Source of the DNA: Enteractinococcus helveticum
GTDB lineage: Bacteria > Actinomycetota > Actinomycetes > Actinomycetales > Micrococcaceae
Assembly: GCF_020742345.1 (NCBI RefSeq)
Contig: NZ_DYXC01000028.1
Coordinates: 1-64,000, forward strand
Reading direction: 5' to 3'
DNA length: 64,000 nt
Shown: positions 25,850 through 34,595 of the stretch, piece after piece
Position numbering within the stretch: the stretch's first letter is position 1
Layout: each line of letters starts with the position of its first letter
Notes under the pieces: generated by a model
The model's database searches: none
The model's input: only the letters and a program-made list of their open reading frames with translations
What the model was told of the DNA's origin: nothing
Position numbers and translations under genes: made by a program

Positions 25850-27460
25850 GTGGCCAAAAAGCCATCAGAGTCGTCAGAGGCCCTGGCTCGGCTAAAGAAA
25901 TCCCAACCATCTACCCGCCCTGGTACTTCGGCCGAACAGTCACTGGCTTCCGGAACTTCTGGTGGCGACGACGCCGATAGGCAACCGAAAGTGCCAAAGC
26001 AATCTTCTGCACGTTCTCGTACCGGTGAGAAAGTCGGCCTGCGCGATCGGCTCAATGCGTGGCTGGATTCCTTTCGTGGACCGACCCAAGACGATATCGA
26101 ACGCGCCATTGCCGAAACACCTGATCGGTTGCAGGCTCGTTGGGAGAAGCTGCAGGATGATCGCCGCAAAGCTCGCGAAGAAGAAGAGCGTCTGCGGCAG
26201 TTGGCGCAGGATATTCAAGAAGCTAAAGATGCTTTGGAAACGCAGCGTGAGCGGGAGTCCGAGCGGATGGCCCGGTTGGAACGTGAACAAGCGGCATTTG
26301 CGCGTCGTCGTCAACAAGAGCGGGAGACTGAAGCGCTGCTGAAAGCTGCTCGAGAGTTAAAGTCCGATGATATTCCGGCTCCGGAGAATCGTCCGATGTT
26401 ACAGGGCGACGACGAGTACCTCAGCGATGCGGAACTCCTTGAGCGTGCTCGGCAGAATCTGCCCGAGTGGCAGCGCATTGAACGGCTTGTCACCAAGGCT
26501 CGTGCCATCGAAGCTCAGGCTCCACCGCCGCCACCTGAAGATCAGCTCGAAGAGATCGATCATGACGAAGAAATAGTCCTGCCTTTTCCGGAGCCGATGA
26601 CTGATGATCCCGAGCCTCAACACCTCGATGGTTTCCGTCGGATAACGCTGAGTATTAGCTGGGTGTTATTTGTTGTCGTCGGGCTATTTGCGTTGGGCTG
26701 GATGGGTCCGTGGCCTTCTATTGTGGATGCCCACGATGGTCTCTATAGGGGGTCGACCTCGCTGATGTCGATGGCCGCCTGGCACGTGCTGGCTTGGCCA
26801 TTATTGTGGGTGTTGATGATGGTCTACACGCTGTATCAGTGGGCTCCGTCGCAACATTCGGCGATGCGCAATCGGGCCACGGCCTGGTATGTTTCCAACG
26901 CGATGCTGCTGGCGTCGGGCACGATATTGTTGGCACACTTTCAGGATTACGGCCTGGAGATCATTACGTCCTGCGGTGCGGTGGTGTTGTTGTATCGGGC
27001 GGTCAAGAACCTTAATGTGTATACGGAACGAACGAGCAAGGAACGCTTCTTGACGGATGTGCCGATCGGGGCGTTTACCGGGTGGATGCTGATTTTCTCG
27101 GCTACTACTGTGTTTACGGGGATGGCCGCCTGGAAGATTTCCGATTTGCTGTTCATTCCGGAAATCATGTGGGCGATTATCGCAACACTGATCTTGCTCG
27201 TGTTGTTGTCACAGTTATCACTCACGGGGCGTGGTCGCATGTCAGTGGTCTTGGGGTTTACCTTTGGTTTGTCCGCCATCGTGGGCTCCCGACTCTTTGG
27301 GGAAAATACTTCATTTCTCCTGGTGGGTATTGCACTGCTTGGCCTATTTGTCATCGTGGCGGCAACTGAGAACCGGCGTTATCAAATCTCCGTTGTCGAA
27401 AAGCGAGCGATGGAGCATCTCACCTATATAGATTCAGACGACAGCTACAACGCCCAGTGA
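25850..27460 (+). CDS. Coiled-coil membrane protein of unknown function
   Basis: About 536 aa, from GTG 25850, which has GGGAGGAG at 25837-25844, 5 nt upstream. Residues 1-80 are disordered and Ser/Pro/Lys-rich. About 85-195 form a strongly charged coiled coil (RKAREEEERLRQLAQDIQEAK and onward). About 210-250 are acidic and Pro-rich. From about 265 there are seven or eight membrane helices, and a short charged tail closes the protein. The topology suggests a scaffold or sensor that projects a coiled coil into the cytoplasm. It is monocistronic. I do not recognise the family. Confidence 0.75.
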   Translation: MAKKPSESSEALARLKKSQPSTRPGTSAEQSLASGTSGGDDADRQPKVPKQSSARSRTGEKVGLRDRLNAWLDSFRGPTQDDIERAIAETPDRLQARWEKLQDDRRKAREEEERLRQLAQDIQEAKDALETQRERESERMARLEREQAAFARRRQQERETEALLKAARELKSDDIPAPENRPMLQGDDEYLSDAELLERARQNLPEWQRIERLVTKARAIEAQAPPPPPEDQLEEIDHDEEIVLPFPEPMTDDPEPQHLDGFRRITLSISWVLFVVVGLFALGWMGPWPSIVDAHDGLYRGSTSLMSMAAWHVLAWPLLWVLMMVYTLYQWAPSQHSAMRNRATAWYVSNAMLLASGTILLAHFQDYGLEIITSCGAVVLLYRAVKNLNVYTERTSKERFLTDVPIGAFTGWMLIFSATTVFTGMAAWKISDLLFIPEIMWAIIATLILLVLLSQLSLTGRGRMSVVLGFTFGLSAIVGSRLFGENTSFLLVGIALLGLFVIVAATENRRYQISVVEKRAMEHLTYIDSDDSYNAQ

Positions 27461-27610
27461 AGATTCCGTAACAGTGGTTGGGTGGGGTCGAGCCATGGTG
27501 CGGGTTGGAAGTAGTGGGTGCCGTTGATGGTGTGGATGGCCCATTTGTCGTTGTGGACGGCAGCGTGGTGGTGTGCACACAGCGCCATGAGGCTAGCGCG
27601 GCACCCATCG
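27445..27610 (-). pseudogene. C-terminal remnant of a DUF222/HNH endonuclease
   Basis: The minus strand encodes LMALCAHHHAAVHNDKWAIH, the HHH metal finger typical of the end of actinobacterial 13E12/DUF222 HNH nucleases, then TINGTHYFQPAPWLDPTQPLLRN and a stop at 27445. Only about 55 of several hundred residues remain, and the frame upstream belongs to nothing nuclease-like. Confidence 0.75.
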
Positions 27611-27889
27611 ACCACCGCGGCGTAACAGCAGCCGGCCAGGCCCGGTGGTGGCGACCCGGGACACTGCATCGGCCATGGCATCGGCAACGAAGTGGGCGTC
27701 GCCGTCGTCGTCGAGAGAAAAACGCACCACAATTTGGGGCACATTCGACAGAATCTGAATATCAGTGTGTTCAACGGTGGCGATGGATGACACTGCTGCG
27801 ACGGCAGAATCCATGACTTCTTCGGGGTGGTGACCGGGGCGGATATCTCCGATGGGTAGGATCGCGCGGTATGAAGGCATATGTGACAT
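27593..27889 (-). CDS. Small hypothetical protein, about 95-98 aa
   Basis: ATG at 27889 or at 27880 (MPSYRAILPIGDIRPGHHPEEV). The sequence looks like a small alpha/beta domain (VAAVSSIATVEHTDIQILSNVPQIVVRFSLDDDGDAHFVADAMADAVSRVATTG) and ends GGRWVPR. No family is recognised. It is divergent from the NUDIX-like gene by about 20 bp and runs straight into the HNH remnant, whose first codons overlap its end. The gene itself appears intact. Confidence 0.6.
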   Translation of the reverse strand: MSHMPSYRAILPIGDIRPGHHPEEVMDSAVAAVSSIATVEHTDIQILSNVPQIVVRFSLDDDGDAHFVADAMADAVSRVATTGPGRLLLRRGGRWVPR

Positions 27890-27910
27890 TGTAGTTGTAG
27901 AGTGGAGCTC

Positions 27911-28450
27911 ATGACGGTTCGAACTCCAGATCCTAATCCCGGTTGGCTCGACGAAACGGAATTGACTGCGGCACGCGCACGCTTGCCGATGATCTACGTT
28001 GAAGCAATCCCTGTCCGCCTCGATGATTATGGCCGAGTGGTGGAAGTCGGTCTGTTATACCGGGCCGATACCTCAGGCAATTTCCGCTATTCTTTTGTGT
28101 CCGGACGCGTGCTGTATATGCAATCGATTCGCGACACGCTCATGACCCACCTTGAAAAAGATCTCGGCACGCTGGCCATGCCGCAGTTGCCGATCACCCT
28201 GCAGCCGTTTACGGTGGCCGAATACTTCCCCTACGCGTCAAGCTCGGGGCTCACAGACGACCGCCAACATGCCGTGGCCCTGTGTTATGTGGTACCGGTG
28301 CGCGGTGATACACAACCGCGCCAAGACGCCTTAGATGTCGCCTGGATGACACCGGAACAAGCACTATCACCGGAGATCACCAATGAGTTTGAAGGTGGCC
28401 GGGGCAAACTTGTGACGCAAGCGCTAGCGTGGGCGAACTGGGGCTTCTAA
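27911..28450 (+). CDS. NUDIX-like hydrolase (DUF4916-type)
   Basis: A 179-aa protein starting at ATG 27911, with GTGGAG just upstream. It has the general NUDIX layout: a strand hairpin IYVEAIPVRLDDYGRVVEVGLLYR, a helix, and a later strand HAVALCYVVPV. The canonical GX5EX7REUXEEXGU box is not recognisable (SIRDTLMTHLEKDLG stands in its place), as in the DUF4916 group, so activity on a nucleoside-diphosphate substrate is uncertain. It precedes the Rieske ferredoxin gene by 20 bp, possibly as an operon. Confidence 0.7.
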   Translation: MTVRTPDPNPGWLDETELTAARARLPMIYVEAIPVRLDDYGRVVEVGLLYRADTSGNFRYSFVSGRVLYMQSIRDTLMTHLEKDLGTLAMPQLPITLQPFTVAEYFPYASSSGLTDDRQHAVALCYVVPVRGDTQPRQDALDVAWMTPEQALSPEITNEFEGGRGKLVTQALAWANWGF

Positions 28451-28469
28451 GCTGGAGCTGGAGGATGTT

Positions 28470-28790
28470 ATGACGAGTATTGATATTGGCGCGGAAGAAG
28501 ATTTCCCGTTAGAAGAAGGCGTGTATATTGGCCACGAGGTGACCGGTGGCGAACCAATCGCGGTGTTCCGCACTGACGAGGGTATTTACGCACTCAACGA
28601 CCGGTGCACCCACGGCAACTATTCACTGTCCGAAGGCTGGGTTGAAGACGGTACGGTCGAGTGCCCCAAACACGCCTCATCGTTCTGCTTGGCCAACGGC
28701 AAGGTCCTGAATCTGCCAGCCACCGAAGATGCCCCGACACATCGCATCGAAGTGGTCAACGGGCGCGTCCTGCTGACCCCACAATTTTAA
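28470..28790 (+). CDS. Rieske [2Fe-2S] ferredoxin
   Basis: A 106-aa single-domain Rieske protein with ligands C46-x-H48 (CTHGN) and C65-x2-H68 (CPKHAS), the pattern of dioxygenase-type ferredoxins such as HcaC or BphF. GGAGG lies upstream of the ATG. It passes electrons from a flavoprotein reductase, encoded by the next gene with a 1-nt stop/start overlap, to an oxygenase. No ring-hydroxylating oxygenase is present nearby, so the acceptor must be encoded elsewhere. Confidence 0.92.
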   Translation: MTSIDIGAEEDFPLEEGVYIGHEVTGGEPIAVFRTDEGIYALNDRCTHGNYSLSEGWVEDGTVECPKHASSFCLANGKVLNLPATEDAPTHRIEVVNGRVLLTPQF

Positions 28791-29893
28791 TGTCCAACGT
28801 GGTTCTTGTGGGCGGTTCGGTTGCCGGATTCTCGGTGGCTGCCGGACTGCGTGAGGCCGGGTTTCCGGGCGCCATCACGATCATCGATCCGCATCACACT
28901 GCCCTGGATCGACCGCCACTATCCACTGAGTATCTTACCGACGACGTCGACCTGGCCTTAGCCCCGGATGAGTGGTTCTCAGAACATTGCGTGACCTGGG
29001 TGCAAGACACCGCCGTACGCGTGGGCCAAGGATTTGTGGACACCGCGACCCGGCGCTTCGAGGCCGAGCACATCGTGATCGCCACCGGTGCCGTTCCCAA
29101 GACCCTGGACTTAGATAAACCGGTCTACACGCTGCGAACTGTGGCCGATGCTAACGCGTTACGCCACGCACTGGGCCCCGGTGTCAACGTGGCCATTGCC
29201 GGAGGCGGCCTACTGGCACCAGAGCTAGCCACTTCGGCCAAAGCTCTGGGTGCCAACGTGACTGTCTTTACCCCGCAGGTTCCGGCCGCCGAAATCTTCG
29301 GGGAGCTGGCCGAAACACTGTATGCCACCATGTGCCAACACGTTGAGGTGATTGAACGTCGGCTCACCGTGAATGAGAACCTGGACCGTTTCGATCTCGT
29401 CATTGCCGCCGTCGGGGTGGAACCCAATGTCGCCGTCGCCCAAGACTCCGGCGTGACTATTGACGATGGGATCGTCGTGGATGAGGCCTACCGCACCACC
29501 ATCGAGGGGATCTATGCCATCGGTGATGTGTGCCGTATTCGGAACCAGCCGCGCCAGGACCACTGGGATCACGGACGAGCCTCAGCCGCGCGCGTGGTCA
29601 ACACGATCATGGGTACCGAACCGAGCGCACCAACCCCGGCCTGGGTGTGGTCGGATCAATTCTGCCACGACGCCCAGGCTATCGGCCGGGTTATCCCGCA
29701 GGCCCACGAACACCTGGTGCACCGCGGGGACAATGCCATTTTCGTTGTCGACGGCGACTGGCTCATCGGGGCCGCCGCCCTGGACGAACAGATGATCATC
29801 CGTGCCGCTACACGCATCATCACCCGGGGTATTGCGGTTGATCCCGCCCAACTTGCCGACCCGGATATCCCCATCCGGCGTCTGGCGAAATAA
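28790..29893 (+). CDS. FAD-dependent ferredoxin reductase
   Basis: A 367-aa two-dinucleotide-binding flavoprotein. The FAD-binding motif is VLVGGSVAGFSVA (residues 4-16), the NADH motif VAIAGGGLLAPELA lies near 134, and YAIGDVC is the second FAD contact. RPPLSTEYL is typical of the BphA4/HcaD and rubredoxin/putidaredoxin reductase family. The start overlaps the Rieske stop by one base (TAATG). It presumably oxidises NADH and reduces the partner Rieske protein. Confidence 0.92.
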   Translation: MSNVVLVGGSVAGFSVAAGLREAGFPGAITIIDPHHTALDRPPLSTEYLTDDVDLALAPDEWFSEHCVTWVQDTAVRVGQGFVDTATRRFEAEHIVIATGAVPKTLDLDKPVYTLRTVADANALRHALGPGVNVAIAGGGLLAPELATSAKALGANVTVFTPQVPAAEIFGELAETLYATMCQHVEVIERRLTVNENLDRFDLVIAAVGVEPNVAVAQDSGVTIDDGIVVDEAYRTTIEGIYAIGDVCRIRNQPRQDHWDHGRASAARVVNTIMGTEPSAPTPAWVWSDQFCHDAQAIGRVIPQAHEHLVHRGDNAIFVVDGDWLIGAAALDEQMIIRAATRIITRGIAVDPAQLADPDIPIRRLAK

Positions 29894-29936
29894 CCGCTAG
29901 CCACCGCATCACGGCACCAACTATGCTGGGCATGAT

Positions 29937-31169
29937 ATGACTCTGGTTGGCCGCGCGCTGGCACATCAACGCATCGCCAATACCCACCCAGCATGGGGCA
30001 TCTTGCGCGCCCAGAATGCCCCGGTCATACTAGCCATTTTGGAACGTCGACTGGCCCGTGAACAACGCCAAATCCCGGCACCTGATTTCTTTGAACAAGT
30101 CACCGAAGATCTTGAAGAGCTCCGGTCCGAGGGTTTCGAACTCCCCCGCACCGCTCAGGATTATATCGCCGACTGGCGCCGATCCGGTATCCTCATTCGG
30201 CGACCCAGCACCCAGGTGCGAGAAGAAACCTTCGAACTGTCCCCTGGAGCGTTAGCTGCCATGCAATTCGTGGATGAGATACACACTCCACGTCGTACGG
30301 TGACCGAATCGCGGCTGGCCACCATTCAAAATATGTTGGCACAGCTCGTGGCCGAAACCGACCCGGACATCACCTCGCGTCTGACCACATTGGAAGCCAA
30401 AAAGGCCCGCATCGAAGACCAAATCCAACGCCTCACCCAGGGTGAACTCGAAGTACTCGACGCCGAGCGAGCCGTAGAACGGGTCGATGAGATCCTGAAC
30501 CTCGTCACGGAAGTGCCCTCCGACTTTGCTCGAGTACGCCAAGAAATTGAGGGCCTCAACCATGATCTGCGCGAAAAACTCATCGACTCTCAGGATTCCA
30601 GGTCTCAGGTCTTAGAAGACGTATTTCGAGACGTCGATATTCTGGCAGACTCCGACGCCGGACGATCTTTTTACGGTTTCTATGCACTGCTGTTAGACCC
30701 GGAGCGTGGACTAGAATTCGAAGAGGCCATCCGCACCATCACCGATCGGGGATTCGCCCAACAACTGCCAGCTGCTCAATTGCGAGCGCTACGACGCATG
30801 CTACCCATTCTGCAAGAACGCTCAACTGAGGTGCACCAGATCCTGACCTCATTTAGCCGAAGCCTGCGCCGCTTCGTCCAGACCCAGCGTCTAGCCGAAG
30901 AGCGTCGTCTCCACCGCCAACTGCGCGCCGCGCTGAAAGATGCCCTGCAGATTTCCGAACAGGTTCGCCCCACCGATCAATACGACGTCGAACTCCAGCC
31001 GTCCCGGCTACCCCAGATTGCCTCCGTCTCCGCACTACGTTTAAACAACCCGGGTGATTACCGGGTCGAGACCCAACTGGAAGAAAACCACATGGGTGTC
31101 GTGTCGCTGGCCGAAATCCAACAACTGGCCCGCACCATGGATATCGATATGATATCACCGCACCACTAG
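29937..31169 (+). pseudogene. jetA: JetA (DUF3375) of a Wadjet system, C-terminally truncated
   Basis: 410 codons. The N-terminus (HPAWGILRAQNAPVILAILERRLA), TAQDYIADWRRSGILIRR, TESRLATIQNM, DSDAGRSFYGFYALLLD and KDALQISEQVRPT are characteristic of DUF3375/JetA, the kleisin (MukF-like) subunit of type I Wadjet, which with JetB and the SMC-like JetC senses plasmids. Full JetA proteins continue roughly 60-80 residues beyond the LAEIQQLARTMDID region; here the frame runs into foreign codons and stops. The next sequence is the end of jetD in another frame, so jetB and jetC are absent. ATG 29937. Product probably non-functional. Confidence 0.82.
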
Positions 31170-31633
31170 AACAGCTTGCTTCATTGAAGATCACACCACA
31201 GCGGATCTTAATAGTAGAAAACCTGATCTCCCTACTCACGTTGCCACCCATGCAGGACACCGTCGCAGTTTTTGGCAAAGGCACCGCGGTATCGAGCCTG
31301 ACACACCTGCCTTGGATACATACCGCCCAAGTCTACTACTGGGGTGATCTTGACACCCACGGATTCCGGATTTTGCATAGCCTCCGGGCTACCGGCGTCC
31401 AGACCTCATCGCTGCTCATGGATTTACCGACGCTACAACAGTTTCAAGACCTGTGGGCAACCGAAGCCAAACCCTTCCGGGGAGAACTTGACCTCCTGAC
31501 AACTGCTGAGGCTGAGGCCTACACCTATTTACTTGCCAATCCCGGTGTGCGGTTAGAACAAGAGCGCATTGACTGGTCTTATGTCTTAGCAACACTGGCA
31601 GCGCAAGGTCTATTGAACGACCAGCTACACTAA
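31149..31633 (+). pseudogene. jetD: JetD Toprim-domain remnant (5'-truncated)
   Basis: The frame YDITAPLEQLASLKITPQRILIVEN continues through FGKGTAVSSL and YYWGDLDTHGFRILHSL to a stop at 31633. These are the Toprim motifs (Glu of VEN, Asp-x-Asp of WGDLDTHG) of DUF2220, the nuclease subunit of Wadjet that cuts plasmid DNA. The N-terminal half is missing, and the frame begins inside the end of jetA. ATG 31184 would allow a 149-aa product but lacks the domain needed to join the complex. Confidence 0.8.
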
Positions 31634-31638
31634 AGTTC

Positions 31639-32907
31639 ATGGCAGAACCCAGCGATTTTTCTTTTACCATTGGCACGCGTATGGACGGCGCGCACGGCCG
31701 CACCGGAACCATCCACACCCCGCACGGCGATATTCACACCCCGGCGTATATTCCGGTCGGGACCAAAGCCACGGTCAAAGCCGTGCTGCCCGAAGTGGTC
31801 AAAGACCTCGGCGCCCAAGCAGTACTATCCAACGCCTATCACCTCTACCTCCAGCCCGGTCCCGAACTATTAGATCTGCACGGTGGGCTGGGGAAATTCA
31901 TGAACTGGGATGGCCCAACCTTCACCGATTCCGGTGGTTTCCAGGTCATGTCGCTGGGCTCCGGATTCAAAAAAGTTATTGATATGACCGGTCCTGAGGC
32001 GCAAAGCAAGGTCGGTTCGGACGACGCCGTTGCACCCGGTAAGGAGCGTCTGGCAAATGTCGACGACGACGGCGTGTGGTTCACCTCCCATATCAACGGT
32101 GACCGTCACCGGTTCACTCCAGAGGTGTCGATGAACATTCAACACCAGCTGGGCGCCGACGTCATGATGGCCTTCGACGAGCTGACCACCCTGCACAACT
32201 CGCGTGGCTATCAAGAAGAGTCCCTGGAACGCACCCGAAGCTGGGCCCAGCGCAGCCTAAATGAACATGCCCGGCTCACCGAACAACGCTCCCACCGGCC
32301 GTATCAGGCGCTCTACGGCGTCATTCAGGGCGCCCAATACGAAGACTTGCGGCGCAAAGCCTGCCGGGACCTGCGTGACATGCGCGCCGAATTCCACGGT
32401 GTCGAAGCCGGTTTCGACGGCTACGGGCTCGGCGGAGCATTCGAGAAAGAAAACCTGGGCACCATCGTGGGCTGGTGTGCCGAAGAACTGCCCGAGGACA
32501 AACCTCGCCACCTGCTGGGCATTTCCGAACCTGATGATTTATTCGCCGCAATCGAGGCCGGCGCCGATACGTTCGATGCTGTCTCCCCCACTCGTGTGGG
32601 CCGCACCGGCGCGTTCTACACCGAATACGGGCGCATCAACTTACCGCGCGCTGAATTTGCCGCCGATTTGTCACCGCTGCAAGAAGGCTGCGACTGCTAC
32701 ACCTGCGCCAACTACTCTAAATCCTATGTGCGACACTTGATCAAGGCCGATGAGATCCTGGCCGGTACCCTGATGTCGATTCACAACCTACGCTTCACTG
32801 TTCGTCTGGTCGACACCATCCGGCAGTCGATTATTGACGGCGACTTCTGTGCATTCAAAGAACAGATGCTGGGCCGGTACTACGACAAACAAAAGCGTCC
32901 GGTCTAA
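31639..32907 (+). CDS. tgt: tRNA-guanine transglycosylase
   Basis: A 422-aa TGT that exchanges G34 for a 7-deazaguanine base in GUN-anticodon tRNAs. The substrate-binding DSGGFQVMSLG (Asp near 94), YGVIQGAQYEDLR, YGLGGAFEKE and the zinc site CDCYTC with a following His (SIHNLRF) are all present. It begins 6 bp after the jetD remnant. Together with the YhhQ-type transporter at 34780 it suggests that imported queuosine precursor is used; no biosynthesis genes occur in the window. Confidence 0.95.
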   Translation: MAEPSDFSFTIGTRMDGAHGRTGTIHTPHGDIHTPAYIPVGTKATVKAVLPEVVKDLGAQAVLSNAYHLYLQPGPELLDLHGGLGKFMNWDGPTFTDSGGFQVMSLGSGFKKVIDMTGPEAQSKVGSDDAVAPGKERLANVDDDGVWFTSHINGDRHRFTPEVSMNIQHQLGADVMMAFDELTTLHNSRGYQEESLERTRSWAQRSLNEHARLTEQRSHRPYQALYGVIQGAQYEDLRRKACRDLRDMRAEFHGVEAGFDGYGLGGAFEKENLGTIVGWCAEELPEDKPRHLLGISEPDDLFAAIEAGADTFDAVSPTRVGRTGAFYTEYGRINLPRAEFAADLSPLQEGCDCYTCANYSKSYVRHLIKADEILAGTLMSIHNLRFTVRLVDTIRQSIIDGDFCAFKEQMLGRYYDKQKRPV

Positions 32908-33026
32908 AGCTCTGGTATGCGCGGTTCAAAATCCATCCGCGGGAACTCGACGTCATCGTCGTCGTCCATGCTCAATGCGGCAAGAAATGTTTCGGTTATC
33001 GCGTGTTCACTGATCAAGCCCGTCAC
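32904..33026 (-). CDS. Possible 40-aa acidic protein
   Basis: GTG 33026 with GGAAG just upstream opens a frame reading LISEHAITETFLAALSMDDDDD and ending FEPRIPEL. It overlaps the end of the SRPBCC remnant by 20 bp and the tgt stop region by 4 bp. No similarity is recognised. It may be a genuine small coupled gene or chance. Confidence 0.25.
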   Translation of the reverse strand: MTGLISEHAITETFLAALSMDDDDDVEFPRMDFEPRIPEL

Positions 33027-33300
33027 CTTCCTTCGACTCCAGGAATGCCGCTAATTGCTGCAGTGCTATGCGGTGGCCGTTGCGCGTACCGGTTAGCATG
33101 TCCTGTCCAACAAACGTCGTCGCCTGATTCGTGACGACGACGCGGGTGCCCTGGGATGCCAGGTCAAATTCCCAGGTCACCAGGCTGGTGGCCAATGGGC
33201 GGTCATCGGCGCGTAGCGTCTTCCGTGTAGACAATCAGTTGGGGCGGATCAACCAGCATGTAGTCCCCGGTGGGTACCGACCGCTGGGCCCGTACGCGCC
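33007..33300 (-). pseudogene. SRPBCC/AHSA1-domain protein remnant (frameshifted, 5'-truncated)
   Basis: Minus strand: one frame gives VPTGDYMLVDPPQLIVYTED and stops. A second frame then gives SLVTWEFDLASQGTRVVVTNQ and GTRNGHRIALQQLAAFLE. Together these are the strands and final helix of the activator-of-Hsp90-ATPase-like SRPBCC fold. The join near 33215 needs a frameshift, and the first third of the domain is missing because the neighbouring oxidoreductase gene ends there. Confidence 0.7.
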
Positions 33301-33302
33301 GT

Positions 33303-34553
33303 TTATGATGCGGCCTGGCCTACGGTGTATTTCCGCTCGGGTGAGACTCCGTTAACCACGTAATCTCCCAGAATGCGCGCACGGTAGATCAATGGATTGT
33401 GGCTGGCCAGCACCCGAGCGTTGCGCCAGTGTCGGTCTAAAGCTCGGGTCTGTGACGTCGCCGAGGCGCCACCGACTTCAAAAATCTTGGTTGCAACTTC
33501 TAACACCACCGGGGCGATAACCTGCTGGGCCTGATATACCTGCGCGTACAAGGCATCAACCTCGGCTTCGGGGAGTTCTTCACCGCGCGCATCGGCGGCG
33601 AAGTGTTCGGCTAATACCGGTGGGATCGCACGGAAGATCGTTTCAATACCCGCAACTTTGGCGCTCAATTCGCCCAGCAGTTGCAACACTTGTGGATCCT
33701 GCTGCACGGTGTCGGCTGCCCCGTGACTAAATGTGCGGGTGCGTGATTGCACGTAGCCAACGCCGTCACGCAGCACCGCCTTGGCAATGCCAACTAACGT
33801 GGCTAAATGCACCGCCTGCCAGGCGGCCTGGCCAAATGCGGTCCGGTCACCGGAATCTATTCCGTGTCCGGGCGGGAAAATATCGGCTTCATCAACCACG
33901 ACATCCCGGAAGTGCGTGGTGCCCGAGGCGGTGAGCCGTTGGCCGAAACCATCCCAGTCATCGACAATTTCAACTCCGGGCGCATCGGCAGCAATAATCA
34001 GCGACGCAGGTTCGTCGTCGTCACCGGTGGTAGCAACCAGAATCGCATCAGCGTAACCGGTGCCGGTTGAGTAGAATTTGGTGCCGTTGAGGATCCATTG
34101 TCCGTCGCGGCGCGACAGCCTGGTGGCGTTCTGTCCGTGGGTGTTGCCGCGCTCGGTAATGGCATTGCCAACAACCAGCCCTGTTCCAATCCGGGTCAAC
34201 CACCGTTCGGTAAACGCTGCCTGGTCTGCGGGGCGGGAAAGCAGGTCTTCTACGAATCCCCAGTGGGAGCGTAATGCCTGGGCCAGGTTAGAGTCAGCGG
34301 CGGCTAGCGCCACGAAAAATTCATAAGCTTGCGGCAGTGACAGCCCGTAGCCACCGTATTCCGCCGGTACCCTGAGGCGGGTGAATCCGGCTGCACGCAG
34401 TGCCTGAATCGGGGTGATATCGATGCCACCGGCTGCGTCACGCTGCGGCGCGCTAGCCGCGATGTCGGCAAAGACCGGATTCAGGGTTTCCCACAGTTGG
34501 GTCACAACGACGTCGTTCGCGGAGGTCACTGATGAGGTAATGGTCTGCGTCAT
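33303..34553 (-). CDS. Acyl-CoA-dehydrogenase-fold flavin monooxygenase (DszC/SfnB-like)
   Basis: A 416-aa protein with the acyl-CoA dehydrogenase fold: N-terminal helices with AAGFTRLRVPAEYGGYGLSL, a beta domain with NGTKFYSTGTGYADAILV, and a C-terminal helical bundle with EVGGASATSQTRALDRHWRNARVLASHNPLIYRARILGDY. This end matches the DszC/SfnB group that uses FMNH2 to oxidise organosulfur compounds rather than dehydrogenate acyl-CoA. A SAM-IV riboswitch (34596-34720) controls it, which agrees with a role in sulfur scavenging. AAGGAG precedes ATG 34553. No reductase or sulfonate transporter is adjacent. Confidence 0.85.
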   Translation of the reverse strand: MTQTITSSVTSANDVVVTQLWETLNPVFADIAASAPQRDAAGGIDITPIQALRAAGFTRLRVPAEYGGYGLSLPQAYEFFVALAAADSNLAQALRSHWGFVEDLLSRPADQAAFTERWLTRIGTGLVVGNAITERGNTHGQNATRLSRRDGQWILNGTKFYSTGTGYADAILVATTGDDDEPASLIIAADAPGVEIVDDWDGFGQRLTASGTTHFRDVVVDEADIFPPGHGIDSGDRTAFGQAAWQAVHLATLVGIAKAVLRDGVGYVQSRTRTFSHGAADTVQQDPQVLQLLGELSAKVAGIETIFRAIPPVLAEHFAADARGEELPEAEVDALYAQVYQAQQVIAPVVLEVATKIFEVGGASATSQTRALDRHWRNARVLASHNPLIYRARILGDYVVNGVSPERKYTVGQAAS

Positions 34554-34595
34554 GTCAGACTCCTTGAAGATTCGTGGCGTCGGCTGACAGCGTTG

